Notes: a model not told the origin generated them from the sequence alone. A DNA stretch of 64,000 bases from Marinibacterium anthonyi (GCA_003217735.2 CP031585.1:1475501-1539500); one strand, 5' to 3'; shown: positions 43,134 through 52,741, counted from the stretch's first letter. Translations and numbers: made by a program.

Positions 43134-45095
43134 TCAGCCTGCGGCCTTGTGCGTCGGGCGAAAGCCGATCTGCTCTGAGGCGGTGAAGCGGCCCCCGGCG
43201 GTCTTCTGGATCTTGCCCTCGCGCAGGAGGCGGCCGAAGGTGCGCAGCCCGTCCTCGCGGTTGAAACCCGATTTCTCGACCTGCTTGACGCGGTTCATCA
43301 GCTGCGGGCGCGAAAATTGCTCCCAGCCCTCGACGAAGGACATGTAGGCGGCGGCGGCTTCCAGCAATTCGTGCAGCTCGCGCGCGCCGACCTCCTGGGC
43401 GAAGGTGACAAAGCCGGTGGGCTGCTCGTCGTCCTGTTCGGTTTCGGCCGCCACGCGGCGGGGGCGGACCGGGGCGCTTTCGGGCTGGGTCGTTTCGGCA
43501 TCGACGCGCTGTTCGGCCACCAGCTTCAGCGGCGCGGGTCGGCTGTCGCCGGGACGGCGCGGACGCGATGCGTCGCCCGACGCTTCGGGGCGGCGGGGGC
43601 GCACGACGCTGGCCAGATCCTCGCGATAGGCGGCATCGGCCAGGGCGATCTTGCGGGTCTCGGGCGACAGCGTTTCTTCGGCCTCGGCGGCGGCCACGGC
43701 GGCGCGCAGGTGGGTATAGGCTTCGCGGCGCGAGGAATTTTCCGCCTCGCCCATCTTGCTGTCGGCCTCGGCCATCAGGCGCGAGACATCCGGTTCACGT
43801 TCCGCGATCGGCTCGCGCGGGCGGTCGGCGGCGGCGGGCGCCTCGTCGGGCGGGTTCAGCGCGGCCTGCGCCTCGGCCAGTTCGGCGGCGACGGCGTCAA
43901 GCTCGGCCTGCAGGTCGGCCTCGTCCTGGGCGGACAGCGAGGAGGCGGTTTGCGCGCGCGCTTCGGTGGGTGCGGCGGCGGGTGTCTCGGACGCGACTTC
44001 CTCGAACGACCCGGCGGCGATGGCCTGTTCCAGGTCGGCGCGCTTGACCTTGATCACGCGGGTCACCGGGCCGTTGGCCTGCGCCTGGATGGCCGCTTCG
44101 GAACGGGGACCGAGATCGCTGAGGATATTGCGGATCGCGTCGCTGTCGGCTTCGTCGTCCTCGTCGTCGGTGTCCCAGTCGATCGAGCTGAACAGATTGG
44201 CATCGTCCTTGGTCGCATCGTCCCTGGCCACGTCGTCCCTGGCCACGTCTTCCCTGGCCTTGGCGGTGGTGTCTTTGCTGACCTCCACGACCACGGGGGC
44301 GTCTGCGGGCGCGTCTTCGGTGACGATCACCGCGTCGGTCGCGGCGCGCAGGTCCTCGGGGGCGGGCTGCAGGTCGGGTGCGGTGCTTTCGGCCGGCGCG
44401 TCCGGCTGGGCCAGCGCGGCATTGACGGCGGCCAGCGTGTCTTCCTCGGGGTCGATAGCCTCGGCGGCGGCGCCGAACATCGCCTCGTCCTGCGCATCCT
44501 CGGCCAGATCCACCGCCTCTTCAGGCAGATCGGCGCCCAGGTCATGGGCCGAAAGCGCTTGGGCGTCATCGGCCTCGTTGCGGTCGACCACGGCGCGGAT
44601 CCGGGCAAGCTTGTCGGCCAGCGTATCCTTGAACGGCGTCAGGACGGGCGTTTCCACATCCTCGGCCACCAACACCTCCGGGTCGTCCCTGGCCACATCT
44701 TCCTGAACGGGGGCTTCGTCCGCTGGCGCGGCTTGGGTCACGGCAGGGGCGGCTTCAGCCACGGGCCCGGTCGCGGGGGGCTGGGCCATCGGCGCTTCCG
44801 GCGTTGCATCGACAGGGGCGTCCACCGGGGCTTCGGCCGGCGCCTGGGCGCGCAGCAGGATCCCGGTTCCGTCGGCATGGGCGTCCACCCGGCGCGAGAT
44901 CTCGCGTTGGGCGATGCGGGCCAGCATGTCGGCATCGGGCTGCGGAGGTTCGGCGCCGAAATACCTGTCATCGGCGGCAAGATCCCGGAAGTATTCGGCA
45001 ATCGCCTTCATCGTGCCAAAGGAATCGTCGAACCCTTCGAGCGTGCAGGAGAATGTGCCGTAAGAGACGGTCAGGATCTTGTTTGACTGAACCAT
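43134..45095 (-). CDS. Large acidic protein, conserved ends around a disordered linker, unknown function
   Basis: A 653-residue protein I do not recognise. Residues 1-75 form a compact domain (ILTVSYGTFSCTLEGFDDSF, then TMKAIAEYFRDLAADDRYFG). Residues about 80-540 are low-complexity Ala/Glu/Asp/Pro with repeats, including a 15-bp DNA repeat giving DVARD units, and one acidic block DWDTDDEDDEADSDA. The last 110 residues are ordered again, with FAQEVGARELHELLEAAAAY and NREDGLRTFGRLLREGKIQK, a possible winged-helix-like region. There is no signal peptide. Long disordered middles with conserved ends suggest a scaffold or regulator tethering two partners. It is a single gene divergent from thiN. 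Confidence 0.86.
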   Translation of the reverse strand: MVQSNKILTVSYGTFSCTLEGFDDSFGTMKAIAEYFRDLAADDRYFGAEPPQPDADMLARIAQREISRRVDAHADGTGILLRAQAPAEAPVDAPVDATPEAPMAQPPATGPVAEAAPAVTQAAPADEAPVQEDVARDDPEVLVAEDVETPVLTPFKDTLADKLARIRAVVDRNEADDAQALSAHDLGADLPEEAVDLAEDAQDEAMFGAAAEAIDPEEDTLAAVNAALAQPDAPAESTAPDLQPAPEDLRAATDAVIVTEDAPADAPVVVEVSKDTTAKAREDVARDDVARDDATKDDANLFSSIDWDTDDEDDEADSDAIRNILSDLGPRSEAAIQAQANGPVTRVIKVKRADLEQAIAAGSFEEVASETPAAAPTEARAQTASSLSAQDEADLQAELDAVAAELAEAQAALNPPDEAPAAADRPREPIAEREPDVSRLMAEADSKMGEAENSSRREAYTHLRAAVAAAEAEETLSPETRKIALADAAYREDLASVVRPRRPEASGDASRPRRPGDSRPAPLKLVAEQRVDAETTQPESAPVRPRRVAAETEQDDEQPTGFVTFAQEVGARELHELLEAAAAYMSFVEGWEQFSRPQLMNRVKQVEKSGFNREDGLRTFGRLLREGKIQKTAGGRFTASEQIGFRPTHKAAG

Positions 45096-45227
45096 GTGCT
45101 CGTCCTCATGTTTCTGGAGAGCTGTTTACCAATACCCTCGCGGCAAGAGAGGATCGAATCTGTGCCCAAACCAGTATCATTTCATGGCCAGATTGTGGTC
45201 GGTTTCCAAAACCTGCATTAAGACACC

Positions 45228-45935
45228 ATGAACGCAAAAATTGTCGCCACGTCGGAGCGGGTCACCCTGGTGGGCGGCGGAGAAATCTCTGCCGGTGACC
45301 TTGAGCTTGCTCTTGCCCATGCGCCGGTTCTGGTTGCAGCCGATAGTGGCGCGGATGTGGCCCTGACGCAAGGGCATGTTCCGCAAGCGGTAATCGGGGA
45401 TTTCGATTCGCTGTCGGATGCCACCCGCCGGCGTATTCCGCCCCGCCAGCTGCACCATATCGCCGAACAGGACAGCACCGATTTCGACAAGGCCCTGCGC
45501 AGCATCGACGCGCCGCTGGTGATCGCCGTGGGGTTCCTGGGCGCGCGGGTCGATCACCAGCTGGCGGTCTTCAACGTCCTGGTGCGCCGGGCGGGGTCGC
45601 CCTGCGTCCTGCTGGGCGCGGAAGAGGTGATCTTTGCCGCGCCGCGCCAAGTCGCGCTGCCGACGCAGGACGGGGATACCGTGTCGCTGTTCCCGATGCG
45701 CGAGGCGACGGGGCGGTCGACGGGGCTGGCCTGGCCCATCGACGGGCTGCACATGTCGCCCTGGGGCCGGGTGGGCACGTCGAACCGGGCGACGGGACCG
45801 GTGACGCTGGACTTCGACGGCGCAGTCGAGGCGCCTTTCGGTGAGCCGGGAGAGCCGGGCATGCTGGTGATCCTGCCGCGCAGGCGGCTGGAGGGCGTGC
45901 TTACGGCGCTGACTTGCCCGCCACCCGGGCCATAG
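45228..45935 (+). CDS. thiN: Thiamine pyrophosphokinase
   Basis: A 235-residue thiamine diphosphokinase (TPK/ThiN). It converts thiamine to thiamine pyrophosphate with ATP. Diagnostic blocks are AADSGADVAL, VIGDFDSLSDATR, DSTDFDKALRSI, FLGARVDHQLAVFNVL and the C-terminal thiamine-binding segment TGPVTLDFD. The protein is cytoplasmic. The gene stands alone 132 bp after a divergent acidic-protein gene, with no obvious TPP riboswitch visible. It runs into the convergent EamA gene, their coding ends overlapping by 35 bp, so the two transcripts have complementary 3' ends. Confidence 0.92.
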   Translation: MNAKIVATSERVTLVGGGEISAGDLELALAHAPVLVAADSGADVALTQGHVPQAVIGDFDSLSDATRRRIPPRQLHHIAEQDSTDFDKALRSIDAPLVIAVGFLGARVDHQLAVFNVLVRRAGSPCVLLGAEEVIFAAPRQVALPTQDGDTVSLFPMREATGRSTGLAWPIDGLHMSPWGRVGTSNRATGPVTLDFDGAVEAPFGEPGEPGMLVILPRRRLEGVLTALTCPPPGP

Positions 45936-46839
45936 CGACCCGGCGCTGGCGCTGCAGCATCTGTTCGCGCATCAGCACGTAAAGACCCGCGCCCATGGTG
46001 ATGGCGATGCCGATGGTGGCCAGCCCGTTGGGCAGATCCCGGAACACCAGGAACCCCACCAGCGTCGCCATCGGGATCTCGAGGTACTGCATCGGCGCCA
46101 GGGTCGAGGCCGGCGCGAAGCGCAGCGACCATGTCATCAAGAGGTGCGCGCCGGTGCCCAGCACGCCGATGCCCAGCAACAGCAGGCCCGTCCCCGGCGG
46201 CAGGGCCGCGAATTCCGACGGAACCACCAGCCCGGTCCAGTTGCCCGCCAGCAGCAGCGGCGCCATGATCGCGGTGCCCATCGCCCCGTTGACCGCCTGC
46301 AGCCCGATCGGATCGGTGTCGCGGGCGATCTTGCGGGTCACCAGCATGAACAGTGAAAACGTCACCGCGACCCCAAGCGGCAGCAGGGCATGGACCCCGA
46401 CTTCGGCAAAGCTGGGCTGGATCACCAGCAGCGTACCGGCGAAGCCCACGGCACAGGCGCTCAGGCGGCGGGGGCCGACGTCCTCGCCCAGGAACCAGCG
46501 GCCCAGCAGCAGCATGATGAAGGGCATCACGAAGGCAATGGCCACCGCATCGGCCAGCGGCATGAACCGCAGGGCCATGAACATCATGCCGATGCCCACC
46601 ATGTGCAGCACCGTCCGCAGCCAGGCCAGGCGCAGGATCCGCCCCGACATCCGCCAGGCCCGTCCGGTCGCCAGCACCAGCGGCACGAGGATGACGCCCT
46701 GCACGACGAACCGCACCAACAGCAGCTCGCCGATCCCCACCCGCGTGCCCAGCAGCTTGGCGATGGCGTCGCCCATCGGCGCCGCCACGCAAAATCCCAG
46801 CATGAGAAAGATGCCCAGCACGGGCCGATCCTGTGACAT
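45901..46839 (-). CDS. EamA/DMT-family membrane transporter
   Basis: A 312-residue inner-membrane protein with about ten hydrophobic helices in two similar halves (EamA domains), typical of drug/metabolite transporters. Segments such as VLGIFLMLGFCVAAPMGDAI, LHMVGIGMMFMALRFMPLAD and YLEIPMATLVGFLVFRDLPN match the family. ATG 46839 was chosen; the earlier ATG at 46875 adds an unconserved extension. It overlaps the thiN 3' end by 35 bp and faces it tail to tail. The substrate is not predictable: related proteins export amino acids, sugars or nucleobases. Confidence 0.92.
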   Translation of the reverse strand: MSQDRPVLGIFLMLGFCVAAPMGDAIAKLLGTRVGIGELLLVRFVVQGVILVPLVLATGRAWRMSGRILRLAWLRTVLHMVGIGMMFMALRFMPLADAVAIAFVMPFIMLLLGRWFLGEDVGPRRLSACAVGFAGTLLVIQPSFAEVGVHALLPLGVAVTFSLFMLVTRKIARDTDPIGLQAVNGAMGTAIMAPLLLAGNWTGLVVPSEFAALPPGTGLLLLGIGVLGTGAHLLMTWSLRFAPASTLAPMQYLEIPMATLVGFLVFRDLPNGLATIGIAITMGAGLYVLMREQMLQRQRRVAMARVAGKSAP

Positions 46840-46887
46840 GGCGGCGACGCTAGGGGCTGCGCCGGGCCAGCGCAAGCGCCCGCGCGC

Positions 46888-48261
46888 TCAGCAATTCGGC
46901 ACGTTCACCGCCAGCCCGCCCAGCGATGTCTCCTTGTACTTCTCGTGCATGTCATGGCCGGTCTGACGCATCGTCTCGATGCAGGCGTCCAGCGGCACCA
47001 TGTGCTGGCCATCGCCCCTCAGCGCCAGGCTGGCGGCCGACACCGCCTTGATCGCGCCCAGCCCGTTGCGTTCGATGCAGGGCACCTGCACCAGGCCCTT
47101 CACCGGGTCGCAGGTCATGCCCAGGTGATGTTCCAGCGCGATCTCGGCGGCGTTTTCCACCTGTTCCGGCGTGCCTCCCATCACGGCGCACAGCCCGGCG
47201 GCGGCCATGGCGGCGGCGCTGCCCACCTCGGCCTGGCACCCGGCCTCGGCGCCGCTGATCGAGGCGTTGTATTTCACCAGCCCGCCGATGGCGGCGGCGG
47301 TCAGCAGGAAATCACCCACCTTCGACGCGGTCGCGCCCGGCACATGATCCAGCCAATAGCGGATGACGGCAGGCACCACCCCTGCCGCCCCGTTGGTGGG
47401 CGCGGTGACCACCTGGCCGCCGGCGGCGTTTTCCTCGTTCACCGCCATCGCATAGACCGACATCCAGTCGTTGATCGTATGCGGCGGCGCCAGGTTCATG
47501 CCGCGTTCGGCCAGCAGCGCATCGTGGATCTTCTTGGCGCGCCTGCGCACCTGCAACCCCCCCGGCAGGATCCCGTCGGTCTCCAGCCCCCGGTCGATGC
47601 AGCCGTTCATCACGTCCCAGATCCGCGCCACGCCCCTGTCGATCTGTTCCACCGGACGGCGCGACCGTTCATTGGCCCGCTTCAGATCGGCCACGGAACG
47701 CCCGGTCTCCCGGCACATCGTCAGCATTTCGGCGGCGGATCGGAACGGGTAGGGCACCGGCCGGCCCTCGTCGGTGTCCTTGCCGGCGGCCAGTTCGGCC
47801 TCGGTCAGGACAAAGCCGCCCCCGACGGAATAATAGGTCTCCTGCAGGATCACGTCGCCCTGCGCATCGTGCGCCATCAGGATCATCCCGTTGGCATGGC
47901 CCGGCAGCGGCCGATCGTAATCGAAGATCAGGTCGGTCGCGGGCGCGAAGGCCAGCGGCCCCAGCCCCTCCGGCGTCACCCGGCCCGAAGCCTCGATCTC
48001 GGCCAGCACCGCTTCGGCGGCCTCGGCCTCGTAACTTTCGGGGGCGAACCCGGCCAGCCCCAGGATCACCGCCCGGTCGGTGGCATGACCCACCCCGGTA
48101 AATGCCAGCGACCCGTGCAGCGACGCGCGCAGACCATGGAAATGGAACGGCGACGCGCGCATCAGGTCCAGGAACCGCGCGGCGGCGACCATCGGGCCCA
48201 TCGTGTGCGAGGATGACGGGCCGACGCCCACCTTGAACATGTCGAAGACAGAGAGAAACAT
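46888..48261 (-). CDS. sdaA: L-serine dehydratase, iron-sulfur type
   Basis: A 457-residue single-chain L-serine deaminase that converts serine to pyruvate and ammonia with a 4Fe-4S cluster. The N-terminal part begins [22 protein letters not shown], and the C-terminal catalytic domain has cluster cysteines in [11 protein letters not shown] and [18 protein letters not shown]. The ATG at 48261 overlaps the stop of the upstream GST gene by one base (TGATG), so translation is coupled. The long frame upstream of 48261 is not SdaA-like and was not used. Both ends match the one-chain bacterial form. Confidence 0.97.
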   Translation of the reverse strand: MFLSVFDMFKVGVGPSSSHTMGPMVAAARFLDLMRASPFHFHGLRASLHGSLAFTGVGHATDRAVILGLAGFAPESYEAEAAEAVLAEIEASGRVTPEGLGPLAFAPATDLIFDYDRPLPGHANGMILMAHDAQGDVILQETYYSVGGGFVLTEAELAAGKDTDEGRPVPYPFRSAAEMLTMCRETGRSVADLKRANERSRRPVEQIDRGVARIWDVMNGCIDRGLETDGILPGGLQVRRRAKKIHDALLAERGMNLAPPHTINDWMSVYAMAVNEENAAGGQVVTAPTNGAAGVVPAVIRYWLDHVPGATASKVGDFLLTAAAIGGLVKYNASISGAEAGCQAEVGSAAAMAAAGLCAVMGGTPEQVENAAEIALEHHLGMTCDPVKGLVQVPCIERNGLGAIKAVSAASLALRGDGQHMVPLDACIETMRQTGHDMHEKYKETSLGGLAVNVPNC

Positions 48262-48956
48262 CAGGTGGCGGTACCTTCCGGTGGGGTCGGGGCCTGGGGC
48301 GCGGTGAAGGGATGGGCGGACATGCCCTCGGCGGCGCTCAGCGCGGCGCAGCTTGGCCGCGCCTCCAGCCGGGTGCACATGTCCATCATGGCGGGATAGG
48401 CGGCCAGGTCCAGCGTGCCGGGTTCGGCCCCGCCGTAAAGCCCCAGCCAGCGCAGGATCGCGGCGACATAAAGGTCCAGCGCCGATGGCACATCGCCACA
48501 GAACCAGCCGCCACAGCGGGTCACCGCCTCGGTTTCCAGAACGGCCAGGTGCCCCAGGACCCGCTCGCGCAGCGCCGCGCGCATGGCGGGCCAGGCGTCC
48601 TGCGGGCCATAGCGATGCACATAGAAGGACTGGATCGTCTCGGGATGCAGCGTATTGGCGATGAAGAAAAGCCAGTTCAGCACGGCCCCCCGCTGCGGCA
48701 TTCCCGCACCGGGCAACAGCCCGCCATGGTTTTCGGCCAGCACCATCAGGATCGCCCCGGTCTCGGAAATCGGCCCCTGCGGTGTTTCCAGCGTGGGGAT
48801 TCGCCCCGCCGGGTTCAGCGCCAGGTAGGCCGCGCTGCGCTGCCCCTTCGCGCGCCGGTCCACCAGCATGGTTCGATACGGCACGCCCAGCTCCTCCAGC
48901 GCCAGCCGGATGATCAGGGATGCGTTGTCGGGCGCATAATGCAGAACATAGCTCAT
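48261..48956 (-). CDS. Glutathione S-transferase family protein
   Basis: A 231-residue GST. The N-terminal thioredoxin-like domain (residues 1-80) contains YAPDNASLIIRLALEELGVP and LNPAGRIPTLETPQGPISET, with the glutathione-binding Pro and acidic residues; the C-terminal helical domain holds SALDLYVAAILRWLGLYG. The catalytic residue is likely Ser at the N-terminus. It is co-transcribed with sdaA (one-base overlap). Pairing with serine metabolism gives no clear function; an oxidative or xenobiotic role is possible. The last 25 residues are a Pro-rich unconserved tail. Confidence 0.9.
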   Translation of the reverse strand: MSYVLHYAPDNASLIIRLALEELGVPYRTMLVDRRAKGQRSAAYLALNPAGRIPTLETPQGPISETGAILMVLAENHGGLLPGAGMPQRGAVLNWLFFIANTLHPETIQSFYVHRYGPQDAWPAMRAALRERVLGHLAVLETEAVTRCGGWFCGDVPSALDLYVAAILRWLGLYGGAEPGTLDLAAYPAMMDMCTRLEARPSCAALSAAEGMSAHPFTAPQAPTPPEGTAT

Positions 48957-49100
48957 GGTCTTCTCCTAGCGAAACCGCCAGCCTCCGCCCGTCCAGAAAC
49001 GACCAGCCGGCCGCCAAATTCGCAAGCCCCCATCGGCGTCATGTCTTTCCCCTGTCAGTTCCCCTGTCGGTTCCCCGTCAATTCGCCCCATCATTCCCCG

Positions 49101-49123
49101 TCTTCACCTTTGTCCAAATACTC
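49101..49123 (-). repeat. Dispersed intergenic motif (GAGTATTTGGAC type)
   Basis: On the minus strand GAGTATTTGGACAAAGGTGAAGA matches the core of the repeats at 63323-63416 (GTATTT...CCAAGAAGAAG). It lies in the gap between the GST and rpiA genes, where no other feature is seen apart from the rpiA leader. Its role is unknown. Confidence 0.45.
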
Positions 49124-49242
49124 GGCCCGACGCTGCCGTCGCGTTGCCGGTGCCAAATGACGCGCCCCGGCTGGCCGCTTCCCCTCGCGCCCGGCGGCAG
49201 AGTACCTTATAACGGGTGAAACCCTGCGCGAGGACCATGCCA

Positions 49243-50031
49243 ATGACCGGAGATCTCTCCCCCATCGACAAGGCCAAGTTCGTGGCGGCCCGCCGTGCGG
49301 CCGACCTCGTGGAGGACGGCATGCGGGTCGGTCTGGGGACGGGATCCACCGCCGCCTGGCTGGTGCGCTGCCTGGGCGAAATGGTGCGCGAGGACGGGCT
49401 GAAGTTCCGCGGCGTGCCCACGTCGACCCGCACGGCGGACCTGGCGCGTTCGGTGGGCATCGACGTGGTGTCGCTGGAAGACGCGCGGTGGCTGGACCTG
49501 ACCATCGACGGCGCCGACGAATTCGACCACGACCTGAACCTAATCAAGGGCGGCGGCGGCGCGCTTCTGCAGGAAAAGATCGTGGCCACCGCATCCGATC
49601 ACATGGTCGTTATCGCCGATGCCGCCAAGGGGGTCGACGCGCTTGGCGCCTTTCCCCTTCCGGTCGAGGTCATCCCCTTCGGCTGGCAGACCACCCAGGC
49701 CCTGATCGAGGAGACGCTTGTGTCGATGGACGTGATGGGCCGGGCCGCGACGCTGCGCATGAACGGGCACCTTCCGTACCTGACGGACGAGGGCAATCGC
49801 ATCCTCGATCTGCACCTGGGGCGCATCGGCAATCCGCGCCAGGTGGCGATGGTGCTGAACCAGATCCCCGGCGTGGTTGAAAATGGCCTGTTTATAGATA
49901 TTTGTGACACGGTCGTCATCGGGTACGGCGACGGTCGCGTCGAAACGCGCGACATCAATCAGGGCACAGTAGAACATGACCGGCTGGACTTCGTGGAGAC
50001 AGAGAACCTCTTCACGGATCTGGCCGACTGA
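49243..50031 (+). CDS. rpiA: Ribose-5-phosphate isomerase A
   Basis: A 262-residue RpiA of the pentose phosphate pathway, interconverting ribose 5-phosphate and ribulose 5-phosphate. Conserved blocks are VGLGTGSTAAWLVRCLGE (phosphate binding), DLTIDGADEFD (catalytic acids), LIKGGGGALLQEKIVA and GNRILDLHLGRI. ATG 49243 is preferred because GAGGA lies 8 bases upstream; ATG 49237 would be only 2 bases from it. The gene is followed 11 bp later by gor, so the two NADPH-related genes form an operon. Confidence 0.97.
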   Translation: MTGDLSPIDKAKFVAARRAADLVEDGMRVGLGTGSTAAWLVRCLGEMVREDGLKFRGVPTSTRTADLARSVGIDVVSLEDARWLDLTIDGADEFDHDLNLIKGGGGALLQEKIVATASDHMVVIADAAKGVDALGAFPLPVEVIPFGWQTTQALIEETLVSMDVMGRAATLRMNGHLPYLTDEGNRILDLHLGRIGNPRQVAMVLNQIPGVVENGLFIDICDTVVIGYGDGRVETRDINQGTVEHDRLDFVETENLFTDLAD

Positions 50032-50042
50032 AGGGATCATCC

Positions 50043-51497
50043 ATGAGTTTTGACTTCGATCTGTTCGTCATCGGCGGCGGTTCCGGTGGCGTCCGCGCGG
50101 CACGGGTGGCGGCCGGGGACACCGGCGCCAGGGTCGGCCTGGCCGAGATGGACCGCTATGGCGGCACCTGCGTGATCCGGGGCTGCGTGCCCAAGAAGCT
50201 CATGGTCTTCGCCTCGGCCTATGCGCCCATGGTCGAAGAGGCCCGCGCCTACGGCTGGACCGGCATGGAGACCGGCGATTTCAGCTGGCCCACATTCCAT
50301 GGCAAGCTGGAAGAGGAACTGAACCGGCTGGAAGGCATCTATCGCCGCCTGCTGGACAATTCCGGCGTGCAGAAATTCGACGCCCGCGCGGTGATCAAGG
50401 ATGCGCATACCGTGGAACTGTCCACCGGCGAGACGGTGACCGCCAAGCACATCCTGGTCGCCACGGGCGGGCGCCCGGTGCGCCCCGACATCCCCAATGC
50501 CGACCTGGGCATCGTGTCCGACGACATCTTCCACCTGCGGGAATTGCCCAAGCGGATCCTGATCGTCGGCGGCGGCTACATCGCCTGCGAATTCGCCTGC
50601 CTTCTGAACAACCTGGGCGTCGACGTGACGCAATTCTACCGGGGCGCGCAGATCCTGCGCGGCTTCGATGACGAGGCGCGCGGGCTGATCGCGGAACAGA
50701 TGCGGGGGGCGGGCATCAACCTGCACGTGGGCACCAACGTGCTGGAAATGCGCCACGCCACGGCGGACGAGATCTCCGGCAAGGTCTCCGAGGGGATGGG
50801 AAACCCGATGGGGTCCATGGAATCTCCCGACACCGCCGGCAACGGCGGGGGAGAGGGCCCGATCTGGGTGAAATGCACCAACGGCACCGAAGCGGTCTAC
50901 GACGTGGTCTTCTTTGCCACCGGCCGCACGCCCAACACCCGCGGCATCGGCCTGGAAGAGGCCGGCGTGAAGCTGGCGCGGGGCGGCGCCGTCGAGGTCG
51001 ATGAATACAGCCAGACCGCCGTGCCGTCGATCTACGCCATCGGCGACGCGACCGACCGGGTCAACCTGACCCCGGTCGCCATCCGCGAGGGCATGGCCTT
51101 CGTGGAAACCGTGTTCAAGGGCAACCCGACGCCGGTGGATCACGACCTGATCCCCAGCGCCGTCTTCACCCAGCCCGAGATGGGCACCATCGGCCTGACC
51201 GAAGAACAGGCCCGCGACCAGGAGCCGATCGAGGTCTACTCGACCTCCTTCAAGCCGATGCAAAGCTCCTTTGCGGGACGGCCGGATCGTGTGATGATGA
51301 AGCTGATCGTGTCCAGGGAGACACGGAAGGTGCTGGGATGTCATATCGTCGCCCCCGATGCGGGCGAGATGATCCAGCTGGCCGGCGTGGCCGTAAAGAT
51401 GGGAGCCACGAAGGAAGATTTCGACCGAACGGTCGCAGTTCACCCCACGATGTCGGAAGAGATCGTGACGATGAAAAGCCCGACCCGGACCGCTTGA
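50043..51497 (+). CDS. gor: Glutathione-disulfide reductase
   Basis: A 484-residue flavoprotein reducing oxidised glutathione with NADPH. FAD site VIGGGSGGVRAARVAA is at residues about 8-24, redox-active cysteines C43 and C48 lie in GGTCVIRGCVPKK, the NADPH site is ILIVGGGYIACEFA, and the C-terminal His-Pro pair is in VAVHPTMSEEIV. About 30 residues more than usual are found near residues 245-280 (a Gly/Ser/Asn-rich insertion). It directly follows rpiA, which supplies the pentose phosphate side of NADPH supply. A plant- or cyanobacterial-type trypanothione-like variant is less likely. Confidence 0.93.
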   Translation: MSFDFDLFVIGGGSGGVRAARVAAGDTGARVGLAEMDRYGGTCVIRGCVPKKLMVFASAYAPMVEEARAYGWTGMETGDFSWPTFHGKLEEELNRLEGIYRRLLDNSGVQKFDARAVIKDAHTVELSTGETVTAKHILVATGGRPVRPDIPNADLGIVSDDIFHLRELPKRILIVGGGYIACEFACLLNNLGVDVTQFYRGAQILRGFDDEARGLIAEQMRGAGINLHVGTNVLEMRHATADEISGKVSEGMGNPMGSMESPDTAGNGGGEGPIWVKCTNGTEAVYDVVFFATGRTPNTRGIGLEEAGVKLARGGAVEVDEYSQTAVPSIYAIGDATDRVNLTPVAIREGMAFVETVFKGNPTPVDHDLIPSAVFTQPEMGTIGLTEEQARDQEPIEVYSTSFKPMQSSFAGRPDRVMMKLIVSRETRKVLGCHIVAPDAGEMIQLAGVAVKMGATKEDFDRTVAVHPTMSEEIVTMKSPTRTA

Positions 51498-51562
51498 ACT
51501 TCCTGTATTTTTGAACAGGATCAAACGGGACCGATTGAGGGCGCGAGAGGGAAAAACGACGC

Positions 51563-52741
51563 ATGGCAGGAAACAACGGCGGCCCATGGGGGGGCGGGGG
51601 CGGCTCTTCCGGGGGTGGCAATCGCGGTAACAATGGAAACAACGACGGGAACAAGGGCACCCCCGGTGGCCCCCGGCGTCCCGGCGAAGGTGGAGGTACG
51701 CAGATCCCCGAGATCGACGATCTGATGAAGAAGGGGCAGGAACACCTGCGCGTTCTCATGGGCGGTCGCGGTGGCGGCAACCGTGGCACCGGATCCGGCG
51801 GGTCCGGCGGCGGTGGCGGCCCGGCCTTCACCCGTGGCACGCTGATCATCGGCGGCATCGCGGCCGTCGTGCTGTGGGGGCTGGCCAGCTTCTACACGGT
51901 GCGCCCCGACGAACAGTCGGTCGAACTGTTCCTGGGCCGGTTCTCCAAGATCGGACAGCCGGGCCTGAACTTTGCGCCCTGGCCGTTCGTCACGGCCGAG
52001 GTCATCCCGGTGACCCGCGAACGCACCGAGGAAATCGGTGTCGGCGCGCGTGGCAACGAGGCCGGCCTGACGCTGACCGGCGACGCCAACATCGTGGACA
52101 TCGACTTCCAGGTGGTCTGGAACATCTCGGACCCGGCGAAATTCCTGTTCAACCTGCGCGATCCGAACCAGACGATCGATGCGGTGTCGGAATCGGCCAT
52201 GCGCGAGATCATCGCGCAATCCGAACTGGCGCCGATCCTGAACCGGGACCGCGGCATCATCGCCGAACGCCTGAAGGACCTGATCCAGTCGACGCTGGAC
52301 AGCTACGAAAGCGGCATGAACGTGATCCGGGTCAACCTTGACAAGGCCGATCCGCCGGCGCCCGTCATCGACGCCTTCCGCGACGTGCAGGCCGCCGAAC
52401 AGGAACGCGACCGGCTGCAGAACGTGGCCGACGCCTATGCCAACAAGGTCCTGGCGGAAGCCCGCGGCGAAGCCGCCCAGCTTCTGGAAGAGGCCGAAGG
52501 CTATCGCGCCCGCGTGATCAACGAAGCCGAAGGTGAGGCCAGCCGCTTCAAGGCCGTGCTCGAGGAATACCGCAAGGCGCCCGAAGTGACGCGCAAGCGT
52601 CTGTACCTGGAGACGATGGAACAGGTGCTGGGTGACGTCGACAAGGTCATCCTGAGCGACCAGAACGGATCGGGCCAGGGCGTCGTGCCCTACCTGCCGC
52701 TGAACGAACTGCGCCGCCAGCAAGGCGGGGAGGGCAACTGA
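51563..52741 (+). CDS. hflK: HflK, modulator of FtsH protease
   Basis: A 392-residue membrane protein of the SPFH family. A Gly/Asn-rich N-terminal stretch (residues 1-90) precedes one membrane helix (TLIIGGIAAVVLWGLASFY) and a periplasmic SPFH/band-7 domain (RPDEQSVELFLGRFSKIGQP onward), ending in a coiled coil. HflK pairs with HflC to form a cage around FtsH and limit its access to substrates. The stop overlaps the hflC ATG by one base, so the two are coupled. The gene lies 65 bp after gor, behind a stretch with a dispersed motif-like TGTATTTTTGAACAGG. Confidence 0.96.
   Translation: MAGNNGGPWGGGGGSSGGGNRGNNGNNDGNKGTPGGPRRPGEGGGTQIPEIDDLMKKGQEHLRVLMGGRGGGNRGTGSGGSGGGGGPAFTRGTLIIGGIAAVVLWGLASFYTVRPDEQSVELFLGRFSKIGQPGLNFAPWPFVTAEVIPVTRERTEEIGVGARGNEAGLTLTGDANIVDIDFQVVWNISDPAKFLFNLRDPNQTIDAVSESAMREIIAQSELAPILNRDRGIIAERLKDLIQSTLDSYESGMNVIRVNLDKADPPAPVIDAFRDVQAAEQERDRLQNVADAYANKVLAEARGEAAQLLEEAEGYRARVINEAEGEASRFKAVLEEYRKAPEVTRKRLYLETMEQVLGDVDKVILSDQNGSGQGVVPYLPLNELRRQQGGEGN

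Noticed and set aside
43317-45086. 589-codon open frame on the plus strand
   Set aside because: Antisense to the acidic protein; its Gly/Arg-rich sequence simply mirrors the Ala/Asp/Glu-rich gene.
45096-45227. TPP riboswitch upstream of thiN
   Set aside because: No CUGAGA-type core was seen in the 132-bp leader.
46888-49017. Serine dehydratase frame extended upstream to 49017
   Set aside because: The extension overlaps the GST gene out of frame and is not SdaA-like; the coupled ATG at 48261 explains the start.
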